A stretch of DNA of 64,000 bases from RGIG4097 sp937885645 (GTDB taxonomy: Bacteria > Bacillota > Clostridia > Christensenellales > CAG-917): positions 1 to 64,000 of the forward strand of contig CALABJ010000014.1 of the NCBI GenBank assembly GCA_937885645.1, written 5' to 3'. Made by a program: the position numbers and the translations under genes. Positions within the stretch are counted from its first letter, which is position 1. Each line of letters opens with the position of its first letter. This document shows, in pieces, positions 1 through 8,386 of the stretch. Under the pieces are notes generated by a model, which made no database searches, was not told the DNA's origin, and was given only the letters and a program-made list of their open reading frames with translations.

Positions 1-108
1 GGTGCTCGGCGCTCCCTTCCTCGTCGCCGCTGCTCCTCGCGTTCCGTCTTCGAAGGAGTAAGTGCTTAAACTATCCCCTCCAAAACAACAACAATAAGTT
101 AAGAGCGT
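1..108. other. unassigned GC-rich edge segment
   Basis: The first 60 bases are pyrimidine-rich and noticeably richer in G+C than the rest of the window; after about position 60 the sequence becomes AT-rich. Short open frames run in from the left edge and stop by about position 70, so this could be the end of a gene lying outside the window or a structured RNA. I recognise neither. Confidence 0.3.
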
Positions 109-234
109 AAAAAACGCGATAAATCGATGAAGAGCGCGAAAAGCCCCTTATAGACCGACCGCCGTGTACTTGCCGTACATAAGGGTGGGATATAAGGGGC
201 TTGACAATGCTATTCGCGATTTAGCGCGTTTTTT
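109..234 (-). repeat. foldback structured element, copy 1
   Basis: This is a symmetric foldback. The outer arms, 109-126 and 217-234, are 18 nt with one mismatch. A 14-nt unpaired stretch follows on each side, then perfect 12-nt inner arms (141-152, AAGCCCCTTATA, and 191-202), then a 38-nt core (153-190). The core contains a TGTAC-N5-GTACA hairpin and shares 27 of 29 positions (158-186) with the copy near 60700. On the minus strand the element begins at the stop codon of the dehydrogenase gene and ends in a GC stem plus T6, so it may act as a structured 3' UTR and terminator. Its wider function is unknown. Confidence 0.75.
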
Positions 235-1204
235 AAATTACTATGAGGACGTTATTGTTCTGCAGGGGATAATCTACACACTCTCTTACAAGGGCGGGCA
301 CGTCTTCAAAATAGACTTTCTTGGTGATGAGACCATCAAGTTTGACGATTTTGTTGGCAAGAAGGTTGATTGCAGTGCTCATTTCACCATATCCGTCACC
401 GACACCCTTCACGGTCAGTTGCTTTGACAGGATAATGTCCATATCAAGTTGGTGCTTCTTGTGGGTGGAATAGCCTGCAAGAAGGACAACGCCGTTTTCC
501 TTGACCAGACGAGCTGCATTGACAAAGGGGATTCCGTCTCCACCACAGAACACTGAAAACTCACACTTGCGTCCGCCGGTGATTTCATCAACACGTCTTT
601 CAAGGTTGTCAAACATAGGATTGAGTGTATAATACACTCCCCAGCTTTCTGCAACACGGAGTTTGTCCGCGTCCATATCCACCAAGATAGGCACAAGTTG
701 ATAGTATATCGCCAACTGTGAAAGGATAAGACCAATGGTGCTTGCCCCTACGATGACAACGTAGTCACCCTTTCTTGAATCCATACTTTCAATGATGTTG
801 CTGCCAAGAGCAATATAGTCGGTGAAGATGGCTTCGTCATCGGTGATGCCGTCAGGGATAGCATAAACGTTTTCGGCAGGCAGTGAAATGAAGTCCACAA
901 GAAGACCATCTCTGTCCTCACCGAGTACACGGACCTTTTCTGCGCCGTGCTCTACACTCTTGACAAAGGGGCTGACTATGACACGTGAGCCAAGTTTGAA
1001 TCCTAGAGATTCATCGGCTTCACTTACGTATGCAACACCACTATGTCCGGGGACGATATGGTCTGCGTCTGTGGCAAAATAGACGAGGTCGTCAGAGGAC
1101 ACCGCCACTTTTGCCATTTTCACCTTGACTTCGTCGTCGCCACGAGTGACAACGTTTTCAACCAAAGTGATGTCGTTTTCGTTTTCAATACACCATTTTT
1201 TCAT
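233..1204 (-). CDS. medium-chain dehydrogenase/reductase lacking zinc ligands
   Basis: The 323-residue protein has the two-domain layout of the zinc alcohol dehydrogenase superfamily: a GroES-like N-terminal domain (about 1-125) and a Rossmann nucleotide-binding domain with the glycine motif VIVGASTIG at 150-158. The residues that normally bind catalytic zinc are absent: the usual Cys is Ser near position 36 and the usual GHE is GHS at 53-55. The four-cysteine structural zinc loop is also missing. It is therefore probably a zinc-independent MDR reductase, or an enzyme that has lost its original activity; the substrate cannot be told. It is a single-gene unit with its own promoter, and its stop codon overlaps the foldback element at 109-234. 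No Shine-Dalgarno precedes the ATG. Confidence 0.75.
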   Translation of the reverse strand: MKKWCIENENDITLVENVVTRGDDEVKVKMAKVAVSSDDLVYFATDADHIVPGHSGVAYVSEADESLGFKLGSRVIVSPFVKSVEHGAEKVRVLGEDRDGLLVDFISLPAENVYAIPDGITDDEAIFTDYIALGSNIIESMDSRKGDYVVIVGASTIGLILSQLAIYYQLVPILVDMDADKLRVAESWGVYYTLNPMFDNLERRVDEITGGRKCEFSVFCGGDGIPFVNAARLVKENGVVLLAGYSTHKKHQLDMDIILSKQLTVKGVGDGYGEMSTAINLLANKIVKLDGLITKKVYFEDVPALVRECVDYPLQNNNVLIVI

Positions 1205-1213
1205 ATTGCATTA

Positions 1214-1242
1214 AATATATCACAATGAGAGGACTATTGCAA
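1214..1242 (-). promoter_or_regulatory. sigma-A promoter, near-leaderless
   Basis: The -35 TTGCAA (1237-1242) and -10 TATATT (1214-1219) are 17 bp apart. The ATG at 1204 is only 9 nt past the -10 box and no Shine-Dalgarno lies between, so the predicted leader is 0-3 nt. Confidence 0.6.
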
Positions 1243-1273
1243 TAGTTTTTATTTTTTAGCCCCCATTTTCAGC

Positions 1274-2740
1274 TTAGAGCAAAATTGCCTTTTTGCTCAC
1301 CTGCTTTTCATCTTCTATCTTTTCAATTTCGTAGTCAATTCTATGAATAGAATTGTCCGCCAAGAAATACACCTTTTTGTCTTTCAGCACGCCAGCCTTG
1401 TCCTTTGACAAAACATCCACGTCGTGGAGAGCTTCAACAAGGTCGGGATTGAGGCGCACTTGCACCTTGTCCCACTTGTTTCTCACCACCGCTTCAATGA
1501 GGTCTCCCCTCATCATCAAAAGAGCTTGCACACTGGACACGTCGTGGCCGTCAAGGCAGTGAGTGCATCTGTCAAGCATAAATTCCTCAATAGGGAGAGA
1601 GGTCTTTTTCCTTGTCAACTCCACAAGGCCAAGAGAGGTCATTTCAACTGAGGACGTGCGCTTGTGGTCCTTCTTCAAATGCTCCTTGAGGGCCTCAACC
1701 ACTTCCTTGCTGTGGGCCTTGTCAGTCATATCAATGAAGTCGATGACTACAATGCCACCGATGTTTCTCAATCGCAGTTGTCTTGCAATCTCCTCTGCCC
1801 CTTCAAGGTTGGTTTGAAACACCGTGTCTTCAAGGTCCTTGCCCCCTACAAACTTGCCTGTGTTGACGTCAATGACGGTGAGGGCTTCTGTCTTGTCAAT
1901 GATGAGATAACCACCGCTTTTAAGGTTGACCTTTCTTTCAAACAGCTTGTTTATTTGTCCGTCAACGCCGTAGTTGCGGAAGATATTTCTGTCCCCCTCA
2001 TACACCTCAACCTTTGCTTCTCCCACCTTGTTTTCAAGAAGTTTCACAAGGGCGGGCTCGTTGACTATGATTTTTTCAATGCCGTCAGAGAGGGTGTCGC
2101 GGATTGCTCTTTCAAGAAGTTCCGCCTCTTGGAAAACTAGGGTTTGAGGAGATGATGCACGATATGTTTTCAGCACCTTTTCCCACAGTGAAACCAAGGA
2201 CTTCATTTCCTCTTTAATTTCATCATCAGAGGCTTTATCTGCCGCAGAACGTATGATAAACCCCGTATTCGGTGGACAAACCGATTTTGCAAGGGCTTCA
2301 AGATAATCTCTTCTTTCACCCTTTCCGATCTTTCTTGACACCCCAACAAAGTTGGTGCCGGGGAGCAAAACGAGGAAGTAGCCGGGCAAAGAAATCTCGG
2401 TGGTAAGGCGAGGACCTTTTGTGCCAAATTGATCCTTCACCACTTGACACATAATGACATCGCCGGGGCTTACGTTGAAAGGTGCAGGCTCGCGATTTTC
2501 GTTCAGTCTGCCTGCGTCAACCAAGGATTCACCTACGTGCAAAAAGCCGTTTCTGTCAAGTCCAATATTGACAAAAGCGGCTTTCATTCCTGAAAGGACG
2601 TTTTCCACCTTGCCCTTGTAGATGTTGCCTACAATATCCATTCTTGACGGATATTCAACAGAAAATTCCTCAAGGTTTTTTCCGTCAACGAGAGCAACGC
2701 GCACAATGCCCGGTGTATAGTCAATCAAGAGTTTTTTCAT
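1274..2740 (-). CDS. rng: ribonuclease G/E family
   Basis: This endoribonuclease processes rRNA and starts mRNA decay. The 488-residue protein has an N-terminal S1 RNA-binding segment (about 37-120) followed by the RNase E/G catalytic core. The magnesium-binding aspartates are visible in DVNTGKF (D291) and VVIDFIDM (D334), and the Zn-link cysteines are CTHC at 392-395. It lacks the long C-terminal degradosome scaffold of RNase E, so it is G-type. The gene overlaps the upstream DUF2344 gene by 4 nt (ATGA). In many Clostridia the next genes are rplU-rpmA; here an unrelated dehydrogenase follows. Confidence 0.93.
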   Translation of the reverse strand: MKKLLIDYTPGIVRVALVDGKNLEEFSVEYPSRMDIVGNIYKGKVENVLSGMKAAFVNIGLDRNGFLHVGESLVDAGRLNENREPAPFNVSPGDVIMCQVVKDQFGTKGPRLTTEISLPGYFLVLLPGTNFVGVSRKIGKGERRDYLEALAKSVCPPNTGFIIRSAADKASDDEIKEEMKSLVSLWEKVLKTYRASSPQTLVFQEAELLERAIRDTLSDGIEKIIVNEPALVKLLENKVGEAKVEVYEGDRNIFRNYGVDGQINKLFERKVNLKSGGYLIIDKTEALTVIDVNTGKFVGGKDLEDTVFQTNLEGAEEIARQLRLRNIGGIVVIDFIDMTDKAHSKEVVEALKEHLKKDHKRTSSVEMTSLGLVELTRKKTSLPIEEFMLDRCTHCLDGHDVSSVQALLMMRGDLIEAVVRNKWDKVQVRLNPDLVEALHDVDVLSKDKAGVLKDKKVYFLADNSIHRIDYEIEKIEDEKQVSKKAILL

Positions 2741-3384
2741 AGGGTTTCCCTCAAATATTCATCAACGGATTTTTCAACTCCGTCCACCAAAACGTGTTGA
2801 CTCAGTTTTGCAATGGTTGTCACTTTGATGTCCTTGCCATACTTCTCGTTGAGGGCGGTGGCAAGTCTATCCGCTCTAAGGTTGTTGTTGCCCGATGCAA
2901 GACGTAAGCCAAGACGGCCGTCTGCATTGAAAAAGCCAAAAATCTTGCCACTGACGTCCTCGGTCACAAAGTCGTCTTTCTTCTTGTAGGTGACGGTGAG
3001 ACCACCACTCAAATCAACGTCAAAATAGTCCACGTCAAAGACGTAGTCTGCTGACACACTCTTTCCTTGTATGTTGGGGTTTTTTGCGCACTCAAACCAC
3101 TCTATTGCTTTCAGCCCTTCGGGCACAGAGTTGTTGTAGCGGGTGAAAACCTCCTCCCCTTTCATATCCGTGTCAATGGCAACGTACTCTGCATAGGAGT
3201 TGACACCAAGGACGGTAGGGGGTGAAAAGAAAATGAGTGCATGGGGGTTGAAACCTTGTGAGTGTTTGACAGGCACAACTGCTCTACGCAAAATCCTCGA
3301 CATATGTTTGAGAAGGTCGATATGTGAGATGAATCTTGCATCCAAAGTTTTTACGTATTTCAGCACTATCATATAATTGTGCAC
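2737..3384 (-). CDS. TIGR03936/DUF2344 radical-SAM-linked protein
   Basis: The 215-residue protein begins with the characteristic block ending in DARFISHIDLLKHMSRILRR and has the NPHALIFFSPP segment of the DUF2344 family. This family is nearly always encoded just after the TIGR03960 radical SAM protein, or is fused to it, as in this arrangement. The start overlaps the end of that gene by 16 nt and the stop overlaps rng by 4 nt, implying translational coupling. The biochemical role is unknown; the linkage to RNase G suggests RNA modification or maturation (inference). Confidence 0.88.
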   Translation of the reverse strand: MHNYMIVLKYVKTLDARFISHIDLLKHMSRILRRAVVPVKHSQGFNPHALIFFSPPTVLGVNSYAEYVAIDTDMKGEEVFTRYNNSVPEGLKAIEWFECAKNPNIQGKSVSADYVFDVDYFDVDLSGGLTVTYKKKDDFVTEDVSGKIFGFFNADGRLGLRLASGNNNLRADRLATALNEKYGKDIKVTTIAKLSQHVLVDGVEKSVDEYLRETL

Positions 3385-5135
3385 CTGCCAAGTTTATTTG
3401 CGCCACAGCCGTTGCAACCTTCTCTGCAATTTTTTGTGGTGATTCCTTGATATGCCAAATGTCTTTGACCAAGGAGATATTTTTTGCTGACACCGATGTC
3501 GATGAAATCCCAAGGTAAAACTTTGTCTTCAGAAATTTCTCCCACATAGTCTTGCATATCAACTCCGCAATCCTTAAATGCTTGCACCCAAATATCCCAG
3601 TTGAAATATTCAGTCCAGCTGTCAAACATCGCGCCCAACTGGTATGCGCGGACGATGACGGGGGCAAGACGCTTGTCACCTCTTGCAAGTGCCACTTCAA
3701 GGACAGATGTTTCTGCGCCGTGCCAACTGAATGACACTCCCTTGATTTCACGGAGTGCTTTGCGGAGCAAAGATTGTCTGCGGAGCATCTCGTCAAGAGA
3801 GATTTGCTCTTCCCATTGGAAGGGGGTGCTGGGCTTGGGGATAAACACCGCACAGGACACGGATATATTCAAATTCTTCTTGTGACGGATTTCAAAATAC
3901 AGCTTTTTCAGTCTTCTGCAAATTTCTGCAATGCCAAGTATATCCTCATCGGTTTCGGTGGGAAGACCAAGCATAAAATAGAGTTTGACGCTGTCATATT
4001 CTGCTTCAAAGGCTCTGCCTATGTTGTCAATCTCTTCGTCAGTCACATTTTTGTTGATGACGTTGCGTAGACGTTGCGTGCCTGCCTCAGGAGCAAAGGT
4101 CAATGAGCTCTTTCTTGAAGACTGAGCCATTTCCTTTGTAAAACTTGAAAGTCTAAGGCTGGGGAGTGCGAAAGTTATCTTCTTCTCTTCAATGAAAGGA
4201 CGAAGCTCTTTTTCAAGGTCCATAAGACCTGTATAGTCACTGGTTGAAAGTGAGCAAAGTGAGATTTCACCAAAGCCAGTTGAGTCAATCATCTTTTTGC
4301 CGTACTCTGCGCACTTTTCAGGGCTACGCTCACGGATAGGACGATAATAGTATCCTGCTTGACAGAATCTGCAACCACTGGCACAACCACGATAAAGTTC
4401 AAGAGTGGCTCTGTCGTGGACGATTTCAATGTTGGGCACGAGAGGTTTTGTGGGATAGGGTGCGTTTTCAAAGTCCTTGACAACGGCCTTCACAACCTTT
4501 TCACCTTCACCAAGCATTGAGGGCACATAGACCCCCTCAATCTCTTTTGCCTTTTCAAGGATTTGTGCTTTAGTCCAGCCCTTCTCTTTTCCGTCTGCAA
4601 CCAACTTCAAAAGTGCAAGGTCCATTTCTTCACCTTCACCAATGAGCACACAGTCGCAGAAAGGTGCAAAAGGCTCGGGGTTGACTGCACAAGGTCCGCC
4701 TGCGCAGATGATGGGATATTCATCACCTCTGTCCTTTGCATAGAATGGTATGTTTGCCAAATCCAACATATAGAGGAAGTTTGAGTACAAAAGTTCAAAC
4801 TGCACTGAAAAACCAACCACGTCAAAGTCTTTGAGCGGTGTGGCTGTTTCAAGGGATAAGAGAGGCACATTGTTTTCTCTCAGTTTTGCCCCCATATCAG
4901 GCCAAGGTGCATAGCATCTCTCTGCGATGAAATCGGGGTGAGAGTTGATGACGTCGTAGAGGATTTGCAGGCCAAGATTGCTCATGCCAATCTCATAGAC
5001 GTCAGGGAAGCAAAAACAGAATTTTGCTCGGTGGGGCTTTGTCATATCGGGAGTGTTCCACTCACCGCCTACGTATCTTGCAGGCTTCTCCACCGAGAGC
5101 AAAATCTCGTCAATTTTCTTTTTGTATTCGTTCAT
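3369..5135 (-). CDS. B12-binding radical SAM protein, TIGR03960 family
   Basis: The protein has 588 residues. An N-terminal cobalamin-binding-like fold (about 35-200) is followed by a radical SAM domain with the [4Fe-4S] motif CASGCRFC (C251, C255, C258). A Cys-rich tail near the C-terminus (CREGCNGCGANKLGRC) could hold another metal site. The family pairs with DUF2344 and RNase G in Firmicutes, and its substrate is not established. It starts one base after the ROK kinase gene ends, so it is probably in the same operon. Confidence 0.9.
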   Translation of the reverse strand: MNEYKKKIDEILLSVEKPARYVGGEWNTPDMTKPHRAKFCFCFPDVYEIGMSNLGLQILYDVINSHPDFIAERCYAPWPDMGAKLRENNVPLLSLETATPLKDFDVVGFSVQFELLYSNFLYMLDLANIPFYAKDRGDEYPIICAGGPCAVNPEPFAPFCDCVLIGEGEEMDLALLKLVADGKEKGWTKAQILEKAKEIEGVYVPSMLGEGEKVVKAVVKDFENAPYPTKPLVPNIEIVHDRATLELYRGCASGCRFCQAGYYYRPIRERSPEKCAEYGKKMIDSTGFGEISLCSLSTSDYTGLMDLEKELRPFIEEKKITFALPSLRLSSFTKEMAQSSRKSSLTFAPEAGTQRLRNVINKNVTDEEIDNIGRAFEAEYDSVKLYFMLGLPTETDEDILGIAEICRRLKKLYFEIRHKKNLNISVSCAVFIPKPSTPFQWEEQISLDEMLRRQSLLRKALREIKGVSFSWHGAETSVLEVALARGDKRLAPVIVRAYQLGAMFDSWTEYFNWDIWVQAFKDCGVDMQDYVGEISEDKVLPWDFIDIGVSKKYLLGQRHLAYQGITTKNCREGCNGCGANKLGRCTII

Positions 5136-5136
5136 A

Positions 5137-6084
5137 TCAGTTCATTGCAAGGCAGGCTGCGCCGATGATTCCAGCCTCATTGCCGAGGGTTGCAGCCACC
5201 ACTTTAATCTTGGGATTATACTTTGATCCGTACACATTTCTTGACACGTAGCGTTGCAAGGGTTTGACCAAAACGTCACCTTGTCTTGACACGCCACCGC
5301 CGATGATGATGACCTCAGGATAGAACAGATTTGCAAAGTTGACAAGACCTATGCCGATATACTTGATATATCTGTTGAGTGTCGCAACTGCCACTTTATC
5401 ACCTTGTTTTGCAGCGATAAACACCGTCTTTCCGTTGATTCCGTAGATTTTTGCCACTTCGTGAAGAAGGCTTTCGGGGTGCTTTGCCATGGCTTGTTTG
5501 GTCTGCTCAATGAGGGCGGTTGCTGATGCGTAGGCTTCGTAATGTCCTTTCTTTCCACAACCACAAGTGGGGCCACCAAAGTTGATTTGCATGTGTCCGC
5601 CTTCTGCCCCTGCACTGCGATTGCCGGTGAGCAATTTGCCGTCCACCACAATGCCTGTGCCAAGGCCTGTGCCAAGGGTTATCATGACGCTGTTTTCTGC
5701 ACCCATGCCTGCACCAAATCTGGTTTCTGCAAGAGCGGCGCAGTTGGCATCGTTGCTGATTTTGATATTCTTCACGCCAAGGCGTGCGGTGAGCATTTTC
5801 ACCACAGGCACTTTGACAAGATTGATGTTGCAACAATACACGATTTCACCCTTTTGATCCCACACTGAGCCGGGGAAACCCATACCGATACCGCTGAGGT
5901 CAGCAAGGGTAAGGCCGTGCTCTTTGACTATGTCTTCAATGAGCACTGCGATCTCTTCCACTATTTCATCGGATGGTTTGTCGGGGACTGTGACGATGAA
6001 TTGTTGTCTCAAAATTTTGCCGTTTTCGTCAATGATGCCGGCCTTTATACTCATTCCGCCGACGTCTATTCCTACGTAATACAT
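5137..6084 (-). CDS. glcK: ROK-family glucokinase
   Basis: The 315-residue sugar kinase starts with the phosphate-binding motif GIDVGGMSIKAG and carries a second ATP motif, TLGTGLGTGI. The ROK signature lies in the middle (GAEGGHMQINFGG...CGCGKKGHYE). The family zinc site is usually His plus three Cys in CxCGxxGCxE; here the last Cys is His (GHYE), an unusual but possibly still metal-binding change. It most likely phosphorylates glucose for glycolysis, though N-acetylmannosamine or another hexose is possible. A strong GGAGGAG ribosome binding site and its own promoter precede it, so it probably heads the operon running through the radical SAM gene to rng. Confidence 0.88.
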   Translation of the reverse strand: MYYVGIDVGGMSIKAGIIDENGKILRQQFIVTVPDKPSDEIVEEIAVLIEDIVKEHGLTLADLSGIGMGFPGSVWDQKGEIVYCCNINLVKVPVVKMLTARLGVKNIKISNDANCAALAETRFGAGMGAENSVMITLGTGLGTGIVVDGKLLTGNRSAGAEGGHMQINFGGPTCGCGKKGHYEAYASATALIEQTKQAMAKHPESLLHEVAKIYGINGKTVFIAAKQGDKVAVATLNRYIKYIGIGLVNFANLFYPEVIIIGGGVSRQGDVLVKPLQRYVSRNVYGSKYNPKIKVVAATLGNEAGIIGAACLAMN

Positions 6085-6112
6085 AACTCCTCCGTGCTTT
6101 GAGTTTTTTTAA

Positions 6113-6141
6113 ATTTTAGCATACAATCGGTGAAAATGCAA
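6113..6141 (-). promoter_or_regulatory. promoter of glcK operon
   Basis: The -35 TTGCAT (6136-6141) and -10 TAAAAT (6113-6118) are separated by 17 bp. The leader is about 25 nt and carries GGAGGAG. Confidence 0.6.
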
Positions 6142-6189
6142 TGTTTTCTATATTTTAATTATAAAGCAGGCACTGCTTTATAACTTCTC

Positions 6190-7014
6190 TCATTTTCTCT
6201 TGTCGTTTTGAAAGAGTATTTCCCCCACGGGAGTGGACAGTTTGTGGGTGAGTGCCATATCCTTCAACTCATCTTCATCAAAGCGTATATCCGTGTCCAA
6301 GACCTCAAAGGTGACAAGGTTATTCCGCCCAGTAAAGCGCAAAAGCCGTTGAAGTGGCATATCTTTTGACACCACAACGTGCCGTCTTTCCACCCCTAAA
6401 TCATAGTCCTTTGACACGGGCGAAAACACACTGACGTAGTGCTCTGCGGAGTTGTCCATAACCGCGCCGTAAAAGAGGAATATGCTGACTGTCACCAGTG
6501 AGAAATTCACGCCGTAAAAACAGGACAGAATAAACAAGCCCAAAAACAATATGCTTATGACAATCCCCACGATTTTTAGTCCTCTTAGTGCCCTAAGTTT
6601 GTTTTTTGAAAGCCCCATCATCACCCTTGCGCCGTCCAAAGGGGAGGCCGGAAGCAAGTTGAAAAACGCCAAAGATAAGTTGGCGTGAAAAAAGGGTCTT
6701 GTGACTAGATAACAAGAGGGGAAAATCCACCACACACCAAGGGTGACAAGTGCCAAAATCAAGTTGGTGACTGGACCTGCCAAGCCTATAAGTACGCTTG
6801 ACGTGTCGTCAAAACTCTCCCTCCCACTCATCACTGCGCCGTAAGGCATAAGCACCATGCTTTTCATAAGATAGCCCCTTGTGCGAGCCACCAAAATATG
6901 CCCTGTTTCGTGACAAAAAACAGCAAGAAAAGTCCACAACAAACTTATGCCGTCACCAAAAAATATGGTGATGGCAACCAGCACCCAAAACAGTGGGTGA
7001 ATTTTGATTTTCAT
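6190..7014 (-). CDS. spoIVFB: M50 site-2 metalloprotease, SpoIVFB-like
   Basis: This 274-residue intramembrane zinc protease has the catalytic HETGH motif (H35-H39) in the first membrane region and the third zinc ligand in NLLPASPLDGAR (D127). Four to six hydrophobic segments fill residues 8-185, and the C-terminal 80 residues resemble a CBS-type regulatory domain. In Bacillus, SpoIVFB cleaves pro-sigma-K in the outer forespore membrane. Here it is the last gene of the ppx-maf-mreB-minD-minE run, where Clostridia commonly carry spoIVFA-spoIVFB. No spoIVFA is recognisable; a 75-residue membrane protein sits in its place. There is no clear ribosome binding site, so translation may be coupled to the gene before it. 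Confidence 0.85.
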   Translation of the reverse strand: MKIKIHPLFWVLVAITIFFGDGISLLWTFLAVFCHETGHILVARTRGYLMKSMVLMPYGAVMSGRESFDDTSSVLIGLAGPVTNLILALVTLGVWWIFPSCYLVTRPFFHANLSLAFFNLLPASPLDGARVMMGLSKNKLRALRGLKIVGIVISILFLGLFILSCFYGVNFSLVTVSIFLFYGAVMDNSAEHYVSVFSPVSKDYDLGVERRHVVVSKDMPLQRLLRFTGRNNLVTFEVLDTDIRFDEDELKDMALTHKLSTPVGEILFQNDKRK

Positions 7015-7029
7015 AGGTTAGATGCTCGG

Positions 7030-7257
7030 TTAAACCATACTTCCTATGGCAGAAACCACGTTTCCGCCCATTGCTCCAAACAGTCCTGCAAACAAAAATC
7101 CAAGGGACACAAACACACCAACTGCAACAGGCACGATGGCTATGTCAAGAAGGTCAATGCCCTTGTCTTTCAGTGATCTCTTTTTCTTTTCTTGGACGCG
7201 GTTTTCAACAAATTCATTTTCAGTGACGATTGCTTCAATTCTTTCAGTTTGTTCCAT
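7030..7257 (-). CDS. small single-pass membrane protein
   Basis: This 75-residue protein has a charged N-terminal half (1-32, many Glu and Lys), one hydrophobic helix (about 37-63) and a small Gly/Ala/Val tail. A GAGGTG ribosome binding site is well placed before the ATG. It lies between minE and the spoIVFB-like protease, the slot where Clostridia often encode spoIVFA. It could be a partner or anchor of the protease, but no SpoIVFA similarity is visible and the function is unknown. Confidence 0.7.
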   Translation of the reverse strand: MEQTERIEAIVTENEFVENRVQEKKKRSLKDKGIDLLDIAIVPVAVGVFVSLGFLFAGLFGAMGGNVVSAIGSMV

Positions 7258-7316
7258 ATTTCACCTCGCAATATGCTATGCCGTGGTCAAGCCAATTATG
7301 CAAAGAAAAAGCGAGG

Positions 7317-7574
7317 TCACCACCCCGCTCTTTTCATATCACTTGTCACCGAAAAACCTTTTGTTTCATTGGCAACAAACTCAATCTGCACCTTGTACTC
7401 CCCGTCGTCAAGGAGTTCAATTTTCATATCTAGGTTGCCGTCAAGGTTGAAATAGTCGGCGGTCAAACGACTTAGTTCAGTTTTATATACCTGCATAAAG
7501 CCGTCACTGACGCCAAGTTTATCGCGGACAAGCATATTTTTCATACGCTCATAGGTCATTTTTGACGGTTTCAT
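7317..7574 (-). CDS. minE: cell division topological specificity factor MinE
   Basis: The 85-residue protein has the MinE layout: an N-terminal segment that contacts MinD (region around RMKNMLVRDKL) and a C-terminal topological-specificity domain (LTADYFNLDGNLDMKIELLDD). MinE drives pole-to-pole MinD oscillation so that the septum forms at mid-cell. The ATG at 7574 overlaps the minD stop (ATGA) and has a GGAGG 5 nt upstream. An in-frame GTG four codons earlier is too close to the ribosome binding site. No minC is visible in the neighbourhood. Confidence 0.82.
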   Translation of the reverse strand: MKPSKMTYERMKNMLVRDKLGVSDGFMQVYKTELSRLTADYFNLDGNLDMKIELLDDGEYKVQIEFVANETKGFSVTSDMKRAGW

Positions 7575-8317
7575 CTGAACCTCCACCTCCTTTTCATATA
7601 GGGCTCAACCAGTTGTTTTGTGCCCTTTTCAATGTTGTCCGCAAGATACTCCGCGCACTTTTCACTGACTGCAAAGTCGGGCACTCTGCCCAGTTGTTGA
7701 TACACCGTCACGTGGTCGTCCTCGGGGATAACCCCCACAACCCCCAAGTGCAGAAGGTTTCCTATCTCTTTTGCGGATAGCATATCCCCCCTTGCAATCA
7801 TATCGTAGCGCACGCGGTTGACCACAAGCCCTACGTCATTTAGCCGATATGAGGACAAAAGTGCAACCACCTTGTCCGCGTCACGTATGGCTGAGGCTGA
7901 GGGTGTTGTGACAACAATGCACTCGTCGGCCGAGGACACCGCCCTATGAAAACCCTCTTCTATCCCTGCAGGGCAGTCTATGAGCACAAAATCCGCCCCA
8001 CGGATTGACTCAATCACTCCCCTAAACGCCTGCGCACTGACGTCAAACTTTCTTGAAGAGGACGGGAGCACCGCCACTCCGCTTTCATTATCTATGACTA
8101 GGGCTTGAGATAGCCGACATCTGCCGTCTAGGACGTCGCTGACGTCATACACAACTTTGTTTTCAACACCCATAACCACGTCAAGGTTGTTGAGCCCAAC
8201 GTCTCCGTCCACAAGGACTACTCTTGCCCCTCTTTCTGCCAGTTTTCTGCCAAGAAGTGCGGTGACGGTTGTTTTGCCCACACCTCCTTTTCCTGATGTA
8301 ATCACAATTTTTCTCAT
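7571..8317 (-). CDS. minD: septum site-determining ATPase MinD
   Basis: This 248-residue deviant-Walker-A ATPase has SGKGGVGKTT at residues 8-17, a switch-type DGDVGLNNLD motif and DCPAGIE. It binds membranes in its ATP form through a C-terminal amphipathic helix, here the basic, aromatic tail YMKRRWRF. With MinE it positions division; the usual effector MinC is not encoded here. The start was chosen at the ATG beginning MRKIV, which matches the family; an upstream in-frame ATG at 8341 would add eight residues without a better ribosome binding site. Confidence 0.92.
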   Translation of the reverse strand: MRKIVITSGKGGVGKTTVTALLGRKLAERGARVVLVDGDVGLNNLDVVMGVENKVVYDVSDVLDGRCRLSQALVIDNESGVAVLPSSSRKFDVSAQAFRGVIESIRGADFVLIDCPAGIEEGFHRAVSSADECIVVTTPSASAIRDADKVVALLSSYRLNDVGLVVNRVRYDMIARGDMLSAKEIGNLLHLGVVGVIPEDDHVTVYQQLGRVPDFAVSEKCAEYLADNIEKGTKQLVEPYMKRRWRFR

Positions 8318-8386
8318 AAAAAAAGCATAACAAAAAGACACCGCAATTGGTGTCTTGTTGTGTCGTAAGAAAACTTGTTTTGTCTT

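Noticed and set aside
1..70. End of a gene on the plus strand at the left edge
   Set aside because: Short frames run in and stop quickly, but the peptide has no recognisable features, so it cannot be supported.
5507..5868. Long open frames overlapping the ROK kinase gene on both strands
   Set aside because: They are out-of-frame shadows of a well-conserved kinase gene, have low-complexity composition and no ribosome binding site.
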